The position numbers and the translations under genes were made by a program. The notes under the pieces were generated by a model. It made no database searches. It saw nothing but the letters and a program-made list of their open reading frames with translations, and had not been told where the DNA came from. Source: Branchiostoma lanceolatum (lineage: Eukaryota; Chordata; Leptocardii; Amphioxiformes; Branchiostomatidae). Taken from it: a stretch of DNA of 64,000 nucleotides. Positions 52,801-64,000 of the stretch are shown here, in pieces; the stretch's first letter is position 1, and each line of letters starts with the position of its first letter. The stretch covers positions 7,973,501 through 8,037,500 of the forward strand of contig NC_089731.1 in NCBI RefSeq assembly GCF_035083965.1. The letters run 5' to 3'.

Positions 52801-55169
52801 GAGAGCCTAAACTCAACCGCAAGTCAACCGAACATGCGCACAAATCGCTAGAGGCAAGCGTGACATAAACAGTTTAAAGATGGTCCTCTAGGCGTGTAAA
52901 CATGGCTAGTTGGATGGGGAAAACTGTGGATATATATGAAGTACAGTGATTTACCGGGGGAAGAGTACAATGGGACCTCATTATCTCTAAATATAGACTC
53001 AGTTCTCAGTGGCTTCGTTTATACCACAGTGTTTGTTGCCATACAGAAATGCATGTTTGACACCAGGGTGAGTGCGTGAGTGGACAACCGCATTTTTCGT
53101 GTGGAAAAAAACAACAACTCTACTTTGTCCGAGGCAATTTGCGCTCTATCAAAGGTCAAAGGGGATTGTTTCTGTAGTGGCAGGCTAAGAATGTGTAATT
53201 GGGACCTTGGCTAGTATTCAACAATTTGATTCAATATCAAGCCTAGTACATGGTTTCGAAGTTGGACGCGGGCAGCCCTGTCCTCTATCATCTGATCGTA
53301 ACGATTTCACGAACTACACGATATAGATAAGACTAAAACGACATGATGACCGTGCATGCAGTAACTATCTTGCTCTTTTATCTACATTCATTGAGTAAAA
53401 CTATGTTCTGTCCTGGGTACGAGAGGGTACAGCTTCAGTCACGTGGTATCCAGAACGAGTGCCCTGGCCAGCCCTGGCCTAGGTAATGTTTTCATTTTGA
53501 GGCCGCTGAGTAATTGGTACTCATGAACGTACTCTTAGATCACATACAAGGGCGCTTCCCACGCGGCTATATTTGCCAGATGTGTGCTTAGAAAATATAA
53601 ACACTTTATGGGGAGTGGTTTCTTCCCGGAGTTGGCGTAGTTTCCCTTCCCTAGCGATGCAATGACGCAGCCAGGTAGCGTTGACAAGGTTCTCAGATAC
53701 CATTTCGTTCCTCTTGTGTTCGTGACTCGAAACACAAACGAAACCTAAAATGAAATCTCTAGTGTAAAGCAAAGTTGAAACTTCTCACCTTCTTCTTCTC
53801 ACCCTGACGCCTGAAAGTTGAAACTGTCCGTCGTTATTCCACAATATACCTCACTTGGATGTGGCTATTTATTAGCTCAGATCAAAAGAAAGAACGCCTT
53901 GATTGCCAATAGACCCCCCCCCCCCAACACACACATACACACAATGGTTCAGACCGTACCGTAGCCCGTTTCTTAAGTTTTTTTTCTACACATTAAATCA
54001 GTACATAACCGGTACTAGGTGATTGAAGAAAGTATGATACATGTACTATCAATAATCACGCTGATCAATCGTATAATCTAACAGTAACTGTAATAGTAGG
54101 TTCTCTTGAATATGTACAGGTATCATAACTGAAACCTTATCTATAACCTAACCTACTGCATACATAACACGCACCTGTCTGGCCATGACGTATCTTGAAG
54201 ACAGACGCCATCGAAAGTTAGGCACGGGGAAGACTTTCGAGCACATCACTGGTTTCTGTATCCGTACTCCACAACAGGTTAAATAGGGCAACTATTTCTG
54301 TGTTCTTCCGTGAGCTATCCTAGGATTAAAACTCGACTGAAACGCGTTCGACCACTTCGTGTAACAGTCCATCGATCAGTAGGATTAATTGCTATCTTTT
54401 CCCCAGCGACTAGCTGAGACAAAAGGCCTAATCATTTGGAGACCCTATCATTTAGAGACTGTGTGAGAACATAGACGAGCATGGACTGTAACTGTATCAT
54501 ATAATGCCATGTCGCAACATGGACCGTACTGTTTGAATTCCTCATTTGTACAAATTATAACAAAGGTCATACGAAGGAACCCTACCTAACGGATAACTTA
54601 GAAAGCTCATCTTTGTAACGAAGGCAATTCGTCATCAAATGCCATCGGCGAGTAAATCTATGTCATGAATGACAATGGCAGACATTAGGGCTTTCATGAA
54701 TAATTATCAAGTAGAGATAAACCTCGTCATCTCAGATGGATTGAGTTGTTGCTTGACTCAATCACGCTTCTATGATTCTATTATAACCAGCCGCCTCCCA
54801 CTGGTCATAGGCCCCGGGAGGAGAGTGGTGACTCCATAGAAGCAAAGCGCAAAGTGAACACTGTTTCGTCTGTACAAGCACACAGCATCTATGTACATGT
54901 GTGTAGCAAAGCAAAGGGCATAAAACGCTCATCATCTAATCTAATGTAATCATCACATAATCTTATCTAATCTAGTCTCATCTGACGATTCCTTTGAATC
55001 TTGATGAGGAACAGATAGACAAAGGAGCAAGGCTATGAGAGAACCAACAGTCGTCAAGAATGTACGATAACCGTTTCCTTCACATGGCAGCTGGCTTCTG
55101 TAAGGCGTCTGTCCCAAGAACGCTCCCGATTCGCTTTCATTAACCACTGTGTCCTACAATGAAAATGTA
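49813..55169. other. Intergenic region upstream of the tandem-PH gene
   Basis: I see no exon or conserved domain in these 5.4 kb. Short open frames look random. A C/AC-rich tract occurs at 53917-53942. Confidence 0.5.
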
Positions 55170-55178
55170 GCCGGGGCC

Positions 55179-55290
55179 TGATATCCAAGCAGATCTAACG
55201 GTGGCAAAGACCGTATCCAAGGGTGGCTATAAAAACTCCTTTTGCCAGCTGGATACAGTCTTTGCCACCGTTAGATCTGCTTGGAGATTA
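55179..55290. mobile_element. Short MITE with TCCAAGCAGAT ends, copy 2
   Basis: A 112-bp element. The left end is TGATATCCAAGCAGATCTAA; the right end, read inward, is TAATCTCCAAGCAGATCTAA, and the arms continue to pair for about 35 bp with one bulge. It is flanked by an exact 9-bp repeat GCCGGGGCC (55170-55178, 55291-55299). Same family as 8202-8305. Confidence 0.88.
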
Positions 55291-56119
55291 GCCGGGGCCA
55301 TAGCCGAACTCTGCGCAAAATACACACCTGCCATCCCCTCCCTTGTGATAGAGTGTACTGTTTCACCGAGTGACGCAATACTAGCGGAACTGATGTGTCG
55401 TAAATGGGGCAAACATCCCGCTGTCTATACGTGGCCAACCTGTGGTTTTAACTGTAACGTGAGACGGAAGTTAGGGAGGGACTAGACTGGAAACCACAAC
55501 TTCTGGTATGAAAGAAGAACGTTGTGTGTGGTAAAGGCGATGTTTGTTTGCGAATTTTGCTGCACGCTACGTAACTTCTGCCAAACTGTGTTGGGTTCGC
55601 CAGTGTTACTCGTTTGACGTCAGGTAAATGTAGTTCTTTTCTTGCTTCAATGCACATGGTTCGCATAACAAAGGAACTTTTTACGAGAAAAATGCAGCTA
55701 TTTGTTGGGACATGACCTACTCCTGACCAATGACATTATAATGTCCTTGTTCTGACAGAGTAGGTATGAGCTAAAAAGGCTGAACCTTAACTCAAACGAA
55801 TGGAATAACTCTTATCAGACTATTGTTACTTGAAATAAAGCTATCAATGGCTTTATAAACCAAAGCTTAAATGCATAAAGGTATACATGAAAGTCATAAA
55901 AAGACGTACTGTACAAGTTGTTGCATAAACAACGAAACAAAACAATGGCATACAGAATTCTTGTCATACTGTTTTTGACCCCACCCCACAAATCCTTTGA
56001 TCTTTATTTGCTGATAGTGTTTAGGCTGGGGTTAGCGAGAACAAGGCGAAAGGTTATCTCTGTGAGTCATGGCCATGAAATGCAGCTGGTGGGACCGCGA
56101 GCAAGTCATCCGATCACTT

Positions 56120-56560
56120 CTTAAGACACGTACGGCCACATTCGTCGTAAGCCGTCGTACGTACAATCCGAGCAGAGGTTGGTGGGGGAAGATCCAGCAT
56201 AATGGTGGGGAGAGCGGACAAAAAACGGGGCATAGGATAGAAAGGTCACGATCTTCCCCCACCAACCTCTGCTTAGAGAGTAGTCGTACGACTGTTGCAG
56301 TCGTGTGGATTTGCAGTCGTACGATTTTAAAGTAGGCCGTGACAGAACCAACCGCCGACAAGCGCGGATCTAGGGCAGACGTTTCTGTAACAAGACGGCT
56401 GAATTGAGTACGACAGACGCAGGACTATCCCAAGAATGCCCTCAGTTTGCGATCGTACGACGATCGTACGACGGATGTGACCAGGCACTTACGTACGACA
56501 ATCATCAGTATAACGAAGACAAATCATCGGTAATCATCGTACCTATTCCGAGCGGGAATG
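56120..56560. repeat. TCGTACGAC-rich inverted-repeat block
   Basis: The self-complementary word CGTACG appears repeatedly (for example 56126-56160, 56283-56325, 56454-56475, 56500-56510). Within it, a 24-bp perfect inverted repeat AGCAGAGGTTGGTGGGGGAA(GATC) at 56171-56194 pairs with 56250-56273. Likely one or two nested MITEs. Confidence 0.6.
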
Positions 56561-59500
56561 TTCGCCGTACGTTGCCGAATGTGAAAACATAACCATCGTT
56601 GCTTAAGCTTGACGCTTGCGTGATTACGATGGGGGCAGGGGTGTGCAAGCTTCATAACCTGAACGTTGTTCATTAGAGACTGGCGCTAGTGCGAATCGAG
56701 CCAAGACTAAGACCTATAAGTATGCTGCGTAGCGTTCAACCATATGTTGTACCTTTGTGCATGTGGTGACTAGGTTGTCGTGGGAGTGAGAAGCCTTTTT
56801 AATTAGTTCGCTCTTTAGCATATATCAGAGTTACTGGAATGTTGACAAAACAAACGGCGGTAATAGCTGGCACTGGATGACCTTTTATCCAAGAGAAGCG
56901 GAATGTGATAGCTGTTTCATTCAGTAGCATTTTCAATAGTTTCGGCGCAGGAGGGGGGCATGCGTACGTGAACTTTATGAACTCCAATAGAAAATAAATA
57001 CACCTATATCCAGTTTGCATGGTATAAACAACAATGGTTGAAATTCTCGTATTTCATAGCGGACTTCCTAAATCTATGATGTTATGTGTACACTGCAATT
57101 GGACCTTCCTCCATGCAACAGAAAAGGGGAAGTACGTTATTCCTGTACTCGTAGATGTAGGCCATAACTGGTCTTATAGAACCTGAAATCAAACTTATTG
57201 GTATCTGGATTCTGTATACAGTTTTCAGTATCGGGCAGCCTGTTATATACCAAACAATGATCAGAGTTTCCAAGGACATTATATGGGATTTTCTTCGGGC
57301 TGGGAAAGATGGTAGTAACTACTGGGAGAGAAGTTACCCAGAAGAGTAGTTTGAGTTCCTAAATCAGTCTCATTTTGGTCAAGTTTGCAATTTTCTCAGC
57401 TCGCGGGGAAGTCTACTGAAGACTAGCTACAACATTTTAATTGCTGTAATACGGTAAACATGTTAAGTACTGTATACTGTCCCTGGTCACAAAAGAAAGA
57501 GTACATTTCTCAAGTACGTACGGTACATCAAGATAAGAAAACGCTGTACCTGGATATCAACGGTTGTACACGCAGTTCAGGTGACCCGTAGACTTCCAGT
57601 CACAGTCTGACGAAGTCTTCAAGTTGACTGTCTCAGTACATACCTGCAGACCGAAAGGTTTACATATTTATGATCCCTTAAACCACATGACGTAAACGGG
57701 ATTTTATCTCCTATTTGGAATGAAAGAAAGCTTTTAGAGGTTAGTTGTGACAGGAACTGTTCGCACTGTTCAGCCGGATATTACCGGATGTACCAGAATG
57801 GCGCTTCCTGTCGCTGACCTTAATACAGTTATTGCACCTGTGTCATGTGGGCGAAACCACTGGTAGGAGGAGGGGGTGTTGTCACACCTGTAAAGAAAAC
57901 CCCAATTGAAAGCAAAAGTGATGGCAGACTGACTGAATATCTTTTAATAACAGTGCCACGAAGCGTTGATTTTTTAACAAATTCAGGTCGTCATTGTGAT
58001 ATTCTATACCACTAGGTCCTAATGAATGAAATCGGTAAAAAAATTGTACCTTTTAAGAATCCACATGTATCAATTTCCAAGCAATTCTAATTGGCTTAAT
58101 CTTGCACGCCTTATAATTTCCAATACATCATTCTTTATTTATTCCTCTATTCCTAAAATAGAAATGTCACACCAAACATTTTACTAGTGGCCTATAGTTT
58201 CCGAATAAAAAAAGCGAAAACACGTGAATAAAACTAAGCGTACATCTTACATCTGCTTGGAGATGGGAATCTACAGGTTAAAAGTTATACCAAATCTGAA
58301 GGAAAGGTATCATTGGATCGTAAAGGTAGCCCCCAAGGGGATGCTATGTCTGTCTTGTTGTACAGCACGTTACAGCTGTACGGCCTGTCCCTGTTTATGG
58401 TTCTCGCCAGAGGGTTTTAGTATTTACCCACTCTAACCCGGGCGTCACAGCGTTTGTTGGGACAAATCAAGACAAACAGAGTACCTAAAGGGCAAACAGT
58501 TACCAGCCGCCTAGAGTTGCCGGGCAGTAATGGCGGCCTAAGAACAACCACGAAACATGACGTTTAGTTGACTCGGGCTTTGTTCGGCAATATTCGTGAT
58601 TTATGGCCGAAATGTAGCGTTTTTAAGGGCATAGTTTACTGGCGATTAATTTTACTACCTGGTGGCCTGGTTCCTGTGGATTGTACTGATAAAACACAGA
58701 CTGTAGATGTCTTAGATAGTTTTAAACGGCAACAAGTTGCTAATTATTGTTATTCTGGGACCCAGTGGGAATCAGACTGGTATTTGAACGCAATATATCT
58801 TTGAAACGAGGTACAACTACAAGTGATAGGAAGAAAGACTTAGATTCTAGAGTGTGAAGCCCAATCCATGAGAAAATTTTAACGCAATTTTCCAAAATCC
58901 AACAAAGAATGCTTACGTTATGTTGAAACATGTTAGTGTATTCTACTCAAGCTACAACTGGTGGTCTGATAAGTAGTTAAAGATTGCCCATGTTAGGGGC
59001 GCTTTAAGTCATAGATTATACATTAAGATATCGACTACAGGCGAATAAACACGTTAAACAGGTCTACTGAGAAATCTAACTCACCTCACGTTCGGCTGAA
59101 GAAATGGCCTGTATAAAGTATAGGTTGACTTCTGTAGGTAGTAGGTACTGAGACTTTTTAGTAGATACAACGTTACGATGCACGAATTTGTGAACTGACT
59201 ATACATACATGGTGATCTAATACGACAAGATTAGAACATGTACATGTTTGTAGGCCATGTAGACAAGCTACATAACAAGTGTATATACAAAACTACGGTA
59301 CAACAAGTACACTGACTGCAAACGTACCTTATGCGAAGCCAACGTCCAGTGTCTTTGACACTTCTACACACACTAGTTAGCTACCGACGCTGAGTTGTGA
59401 ACAGTGTGGACTCAAAAAGGCACGCCGCGAAGCACGTCCTCGCAAACTTGTGATCACCGGTAAGACTACAATGTTTGCCGAGTTTCCCGTCCAGCTCTTA

Positions 59501-59851
59501 GGTAGGACAAAGGTCAGATTGTTCAATCTCAGAAGTTACATCAATCCTTGTCACGTCGTTGGCCCCGAGGAACGGAGACCATGGCACAAGGCATGGGAGG
59601 AGGGGGGATTTATGTCATATCAAAATTATGACAATAAATGTATGACTCGACAATTGCATAAGATAAAACGTATCATCATCATCAGTATAGAATGTAACTT
59701 TTGCTACTTCACAGCAATTCTAAGTCACTGAAATGACTTTGAAGTGCGGAATGAGACTAGTACTATATACTCAACACTTAAGACAGTTTCTTATGTACTG
59801 TACTGTATATACGTAATAAATTATGCCATGTACAATATGTCCAATATTACA

Positions 59852-59854
<3 letters not shown>

Positions 59855-59887
<33 letters not shown>
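59855..59887. repeat. (GT)n microsatellite
   Basis: Uninterrupted dinucleotide tract of about 16 units. Confidence 0.95.
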
Positions 59888-59891
<4 letters not shown>

Positions 59892-60842
59892 TTCCTCCCT
59901 GTTATTTTCTTCTTTGACATCTTAAGGCTTTGTAGCGACCTTTCTGTTTTCTTAAGGTACAAAGTATAAATGCGTATTAAGTAGAACAAAGAAAAGACAG
60001 ACTTTATGACTGTATCAATTCTTATATTTCTTTCCATCTATACTTGTACCAATAGTCGCTATTGCGATTGCTGTCAACATGGTCAAACTTGACTTGTATC
60101 ACGTATCCACACACACACCGCATTACGACCAACTTCAGAGGTAACGTTGGTGAACTTTGTTGATAAGTCCGCAGGGGGTCTTATAAAGACTCCGGTGCCA
60201 GTCCCGAAATGTAGAGATAAGATGAGCATGATAAAGCACGCACACTTTACAGCTAACTGTTACCCCTGCCTGATTTCAGGAAAATGGTTTGATCGAAACA
60301 AACTGACAGTACTAGTTAGATCCACAGGGCCATACTACTTCTCACATGGGGAGGTACCAGACGAAAAATACAAATCCCTGCACGGATCTCTCCCGAAATG
60401 TAACTAGCTCTATCTACTGTCCCTCCATTTTTCCTTACAATGAATGGAACATATAGATGGAATGTATTTCATATATACACATTCTTCTAGTTTTGTCAGT
60501 TCTGTATGCTATGATATAGATACCTTGATCATGAGTTATTGCCTTTAAAAGTATCAGCAACATATCTTTATTGGCAATGGTAAACTGAGACACACAAAGT
60601 ACAACTAATATTTATCATTATGCCTACTAGTATCTTAGGGTCACACCTTTGACAACACTAGGGGAGGTTTCCAACATCAATATATGTACTTTAACATTCC
60701 CGGCATACCTGAGCGGCCACTTCAAACTGTTTACATGACGTCAGAAGATTGACAGGAGGGCAAAGTACGTCAGAACGTCTCCTCGCGGATGTATGTTGTC
60801 ACTATGGCAACAATCGAACCGATAAAGAAGCTGTGTATTTTA

Positions 60843-62976
60843 CTAGAAAGGCAACATTTGCGAGCAAATACAGCATGTTTAGCCATACTCCTCGCCATGC
60901 AAAAAATGGACTCTCCCAAAATAACAATGGACCATTCTAAAATACTTGCACTAAAAAAATGAATCACCCCAGTCCAAAACTGAGTCTTCCAGTAGCACCT
61001 CAACACAATATGGACCAATCCACAACCATATCCACTAATTGATTAACACTTCTGCTAAAGAATGGACTTTTTCATAATCATTCCAGCTCAAAATTGAAAG
61101 AAATAATTAAAGAATCCTCCCCTTGCAAGAATGGGATATTCCGTGCCATTTCCATGTAAACCAGTCGAAAAATATCCGCTGAAAATTACACTCTTGCGCA
61201 TAATCAACCCAGTTCAAAATTGAATTAAAAAAGATCAGCCCCAGGGAAGAATGAAGTTTTCCATAGTATACATATGAAGATTTGACAGGAGACGAAGGAA
61301 ATGACCAAAAACAACATATTTGGGTCAATTCAAAGTCACCGAGAGGGTTTTAATATAATATTTGTAATATGTTTGAACTATTTTGATTAAAAGAATGTCT
61401 AAGTCACAACAGTTCTAAAGTGTTCAAACAATTAGAATTGAAACTTATAACATGTTTGAACTCATTTCACATACGTTGGAAACATTTCGAACGTAACTAC
61501 ACAAAAATCTCTTTATTTAGAACAGTTTCAAACCATCTATCCAAATGTTTCAATGTTCGAACAATTTGTAACAAAAGATTTTCACAATTGCCCTCATAAA
61601 CGAAGGTGCTAAGTCCTCCTGTGTGTTTCTGCCTATTTTCGGTGGCCGCGCTAGACCACCAGCGGATTTGTTTTGACGGAGCGTCACCCGCGAGCGACGA
61701 TGTACACTGTTCGGCACCGCTAATATCCGGCATTTTCCCGCTCCAAAACACTCCACAAGACCCACGTTTTCAGTGTTTTGCCTCTTGTGCAACACGATTC
61801 GATTTGCATTACTAACGGGACGAAAATGATAGAAAAAATTCACCCCGTCCCGGCGTCCGTCCCAAAAACATGAAAATATATTTTCTTACAGATTCAATCA
61901 CAAAAATCAACAGCATGGGATTCCAAATTTTCGCAACGGCCGACCATTTATCATGGTTGAACTTCCTTCCAAGGCGTGCGATAGATAAACATTCCCGGCA
62001 CATAATAGTCACTAGTACCAGACTAACGCAAGCTCATGATGATAATAGGGAGAAAGTTTGTCAGTGAAGTTTGGCCACCAGAGGGTACATTCATTTAACG
62101 TTACAAGCTAGCGCAAAGGGGCGAATCATTGACCTTACCGGGGACTGACTCTACTGGCCTAATCATTCCTTTTTTGCCGAATTCTACGATCCATACGCCC
62201 GTACGTAGGACATGTAGGAAGGCACCGCCTACCACCCGCCTTTGATCATGTATGAAGTCGGCGGCAGAGAGAGATCATCAATCAATTTTGACAGGAGTGT
62301 CGCGCCAGTCTGAGGAGAAACGATCTCCCGTGTTGTGTTGAAGAATTTGGAGTTTGAAAATATCTGGAATAACTAATGCTAGAATAAACATTCACAAAAT
62401 CATTGATTTAACTTGTTTTCTGTTATAAAATTTCCTAAACTGCAATTTAACCACTGAGTTTAAGGGAACATGGTGTTTTCCCGATAATCACGTTAAATGT
62501 TTATGTCCGGTCTTTCCTCCTCGTAAGCAAACTTCAAGCTTGGCCAGGTGCAAGGCACTCGGGGTCAATGACCTGTAGGTCATATGTAGTATTGAAAGTG
62601 ACAGAAGTGGCAAATATTGTCAAGAAAGCCCAAAATAAATCGTTTTGAATATATGTATGCCAAAAATGGGAATGTAGTCCTTTAAATATTTGTTCAAGCC
62701 ACATATACAGCAAATTTCAGGTCATTCGGTTGAAATACAAGGGCGCAGGAGGCCAAGATATGCTAAAAATAGCCTAAAAACCTCAATAAAATCACTTTCA
62801 AGGTCAATATCAAAAAAAGGAAAAGAACGTACATTGGTTTTTGCCTACATTACCTCTGTACCAAATTTCAGGTCATTTGGTCAAAAAATGACAGAGATGA
62901 ATCGATTTGAAGATTTGACAGGAGAAGAAACATGAGAGAAAACAATATGTTGAGCCATACTTATGGCTAAACATAA
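60843..62976 (-). mobile_element. Helitron2-like element, copy 3
   Basis: 2134 bp on the minus strand in the intergenic region. CTAG end at 60843-60846, TTATG end at 62976. On the element strand the flanks are A (5') and T (3'). Sequence agrees with copy 2 at the single base where copy 1 differs. Confidence 0.88.
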
Positions 62977-63646
62977 TAAGCTATGAATGCTTCTTGGGGT
63001 ATTTTTATAAGACAAATAGAAAATCCCTCTAGAGGTATTTCTCATATTCAAATGCTAACTAATGCTCAGTGACGGTCCCATTTCCAATCCTGAGCCCAGC
63101 CGGGCTGTTTGCGAAAACGACAAACAAAAAATGTATATCAAGAAAATACACAATATATGGTTAGGACGTCATTTTTTACACTTTGTGTCTTTTGATGTCT
63201 TTTACATCGGATTGGAAATGGGACCGTAGCATTATATGTACACAGGTCTTTACAGAACAACAATTCAAGTCTGTTGTGATATACGAAGACGGAACTATCA
63301 AGAATATCCAAACAATCTAATTACTAAACGGGCCGTAACTAACATGTTTTGTACAAAATCGATAACAAACAAATAAATCGATTTTGATGAAACTTCAAAG
63401 ATAGCCTAAAACCACTGAGAAGATAAATGAACACTTAGAACATATCTTTCTTTGAAAAAAAAAGCCATTACGATAGGATTTCAGGAATGTTCTGGCGATT
63501 CCAATTCATTATTGCAATTCTTACATTTGGCTTTTTGACTCCTTCACGTGCACACTCGAGAAGAAGTCACAATTCACTGATACAGTGCTTGTATTGAAGC
63601 ATTAATTCAGAATACTGCACCCAAGTTATATTTCTTTCAATTTTTG
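62977..63646 (-). other. 3' flank / 3' UTR of the carrier gene
   Basis: AT-rich, no coding signal. Two GGTCCCATTTCCAATC / GATTGGAAATGGGACC strings at about 63075 and 63209 form a 16-bp inverted repeat about 120 bp apart, possibly another small MITE. Confidence 0.45.
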
Positions 63647-63912
63647 TCAGGCTTGCTTCCCTTGGTCGCTGAGCCCCTGTAGAAGAATCCCCTCCATCTT
63701 TTCTTGAAGAATATAAAAGAGCGAGAGTGTGCTAGGAAAAATCATCAGTCTGGCCCCTAAGCCTTGCCAAAGTCTTAATATTCCTCCTTCCCGTAACAGT
63801 GACTTTGCGAAGAAGATAGCGCCCCGCTGCGAGTTTGGGCCGCACTGCACAGCAGCCTGAATACGTGTCTTGACTGCATCCATAGGAGTCGCTGCAGTAC
63901 AGCTGATACTGC
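63647..63912 (-). CDS. SLC25 mitochondrial carrier, last exon (partial gene)
   Basis: Acceptor ttccttacag, then the frame GSISCTAATPMDAVKTRIQA through WQGLGARLMIFPSTLSLFYI to a stop at 63647. PMDAVKTR fits the carrier signature Px[D/E]xx[K/R]x[R/K], and GILRLWQGLGARLMI is the matching second-helix entry motif, so this is the third repeat of a six-helix inner-membrane carrier. The rest of the gene lies beyond the window; substrate unknown. Confidence 0.88.
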
Positions 63913-64000
63913 CTGTAAGGAAAAAATTCAGTGTTACAGAAATCTATCTAAAGAAAAGTGCATGTGGCACAAAACATAGCCTTTACGCATCTCATGATGC

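Larger units (their letters stand above)
55300..60842. other. Intergenic region
   Basis: No supportable gene. It holds the CGTACG-rich repeat block (56120-56560), a solo TTACATCTGCTTGGAGAT end at about 58247-58264 without a matching partner, and a (GT)n tract at 59855-59887. Confidence 0.5.

Noticed and set aside
52441..52851. 136-codon plus-strand frame in the intergenic region
   Set aside because: No domain, no similarity to neighbouring genes, and no splice context; its length is within chance expectation for this span.

Overview
The window looks like genomic DNA of a cephalochordate (amphioxus, Branchiostoma-like). This is an inference from gene content, not from a database match. Genes are split into many short exons with GT-AG introns. 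One gene is an invertebrate AFAP1 (actin filament-associated protein) orthologue. Another is an LRR receptor whose tail carries repeated PYAVAY and HVLYNP tyrosine motifs, of a kind I associate with amphioxus. Introns and spacers are packed with small DNA transposons and Helitron-like elements.

Layout. (1) <1-3540, plus strand: 3' part of a poly-C2H2 zinc-finger gene. (2) 5980-35205, plus strand: a complete 21-exon AFAP1-like gene that I could splice to a continuous 965-residue frame, with a GC-rich promoter just upstream. (3) 19430-14632, minus strand: a two-exon LRR receptor gene nested antisense inside AFAP1 intron 5, with a decayed tail copy upstream of it. (4) 49812-39073, minus strand: a tandem-PH, coiled-coil scaffold gene, convergent with AFAP1. 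A 2134-bp Helitron-like element sits inside its largest coding exon. If the element is removed, the 11 exons (one a 17-nt microexon) join into an uninterrupted 1049-residue frame. (5) 63912-63647, minus strand: last exon of an SLC25 mitochondrial carrier. About 11 kb between (4) and (5) contains no gene I can support.

Mobile DNA is the main theme. Three copies of one 2134-bp Helitron2-like element (31047-33180, 45198-47331, 60843-62976 reversed) have identical length and a single base difference that I noticed. All sit between A and T with no target duplication, and all end in a hairpin plus CTAG. A fourth, related element (about 21013-22394) shares the end structure and carries six 127-bp tandem repeats. 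Other elements include two Harbinger-like MITEs (TAA target duplications), two MITEs with TCCAAGCAGAT ends (9-bp duplications), a 97-bp near-perfect palindrome (9-bp duplication), an element built of iterated ACTCGGCCCA, two tRNA-like SINEs and a LINE tail.

Two observations stand out. One is the very recent Helitron insertion in a coding exon, predicted to remove the second PH domain and everything after it. The other is a tandemly duplicated AFAP1 exon in which one copy carries an insertion and the other preserves the empty target site. AFAP1 is an actin/Src adaptor family. The second PH gene has a similar plan (two PH domains, then coiled coil), but I cannot name it.
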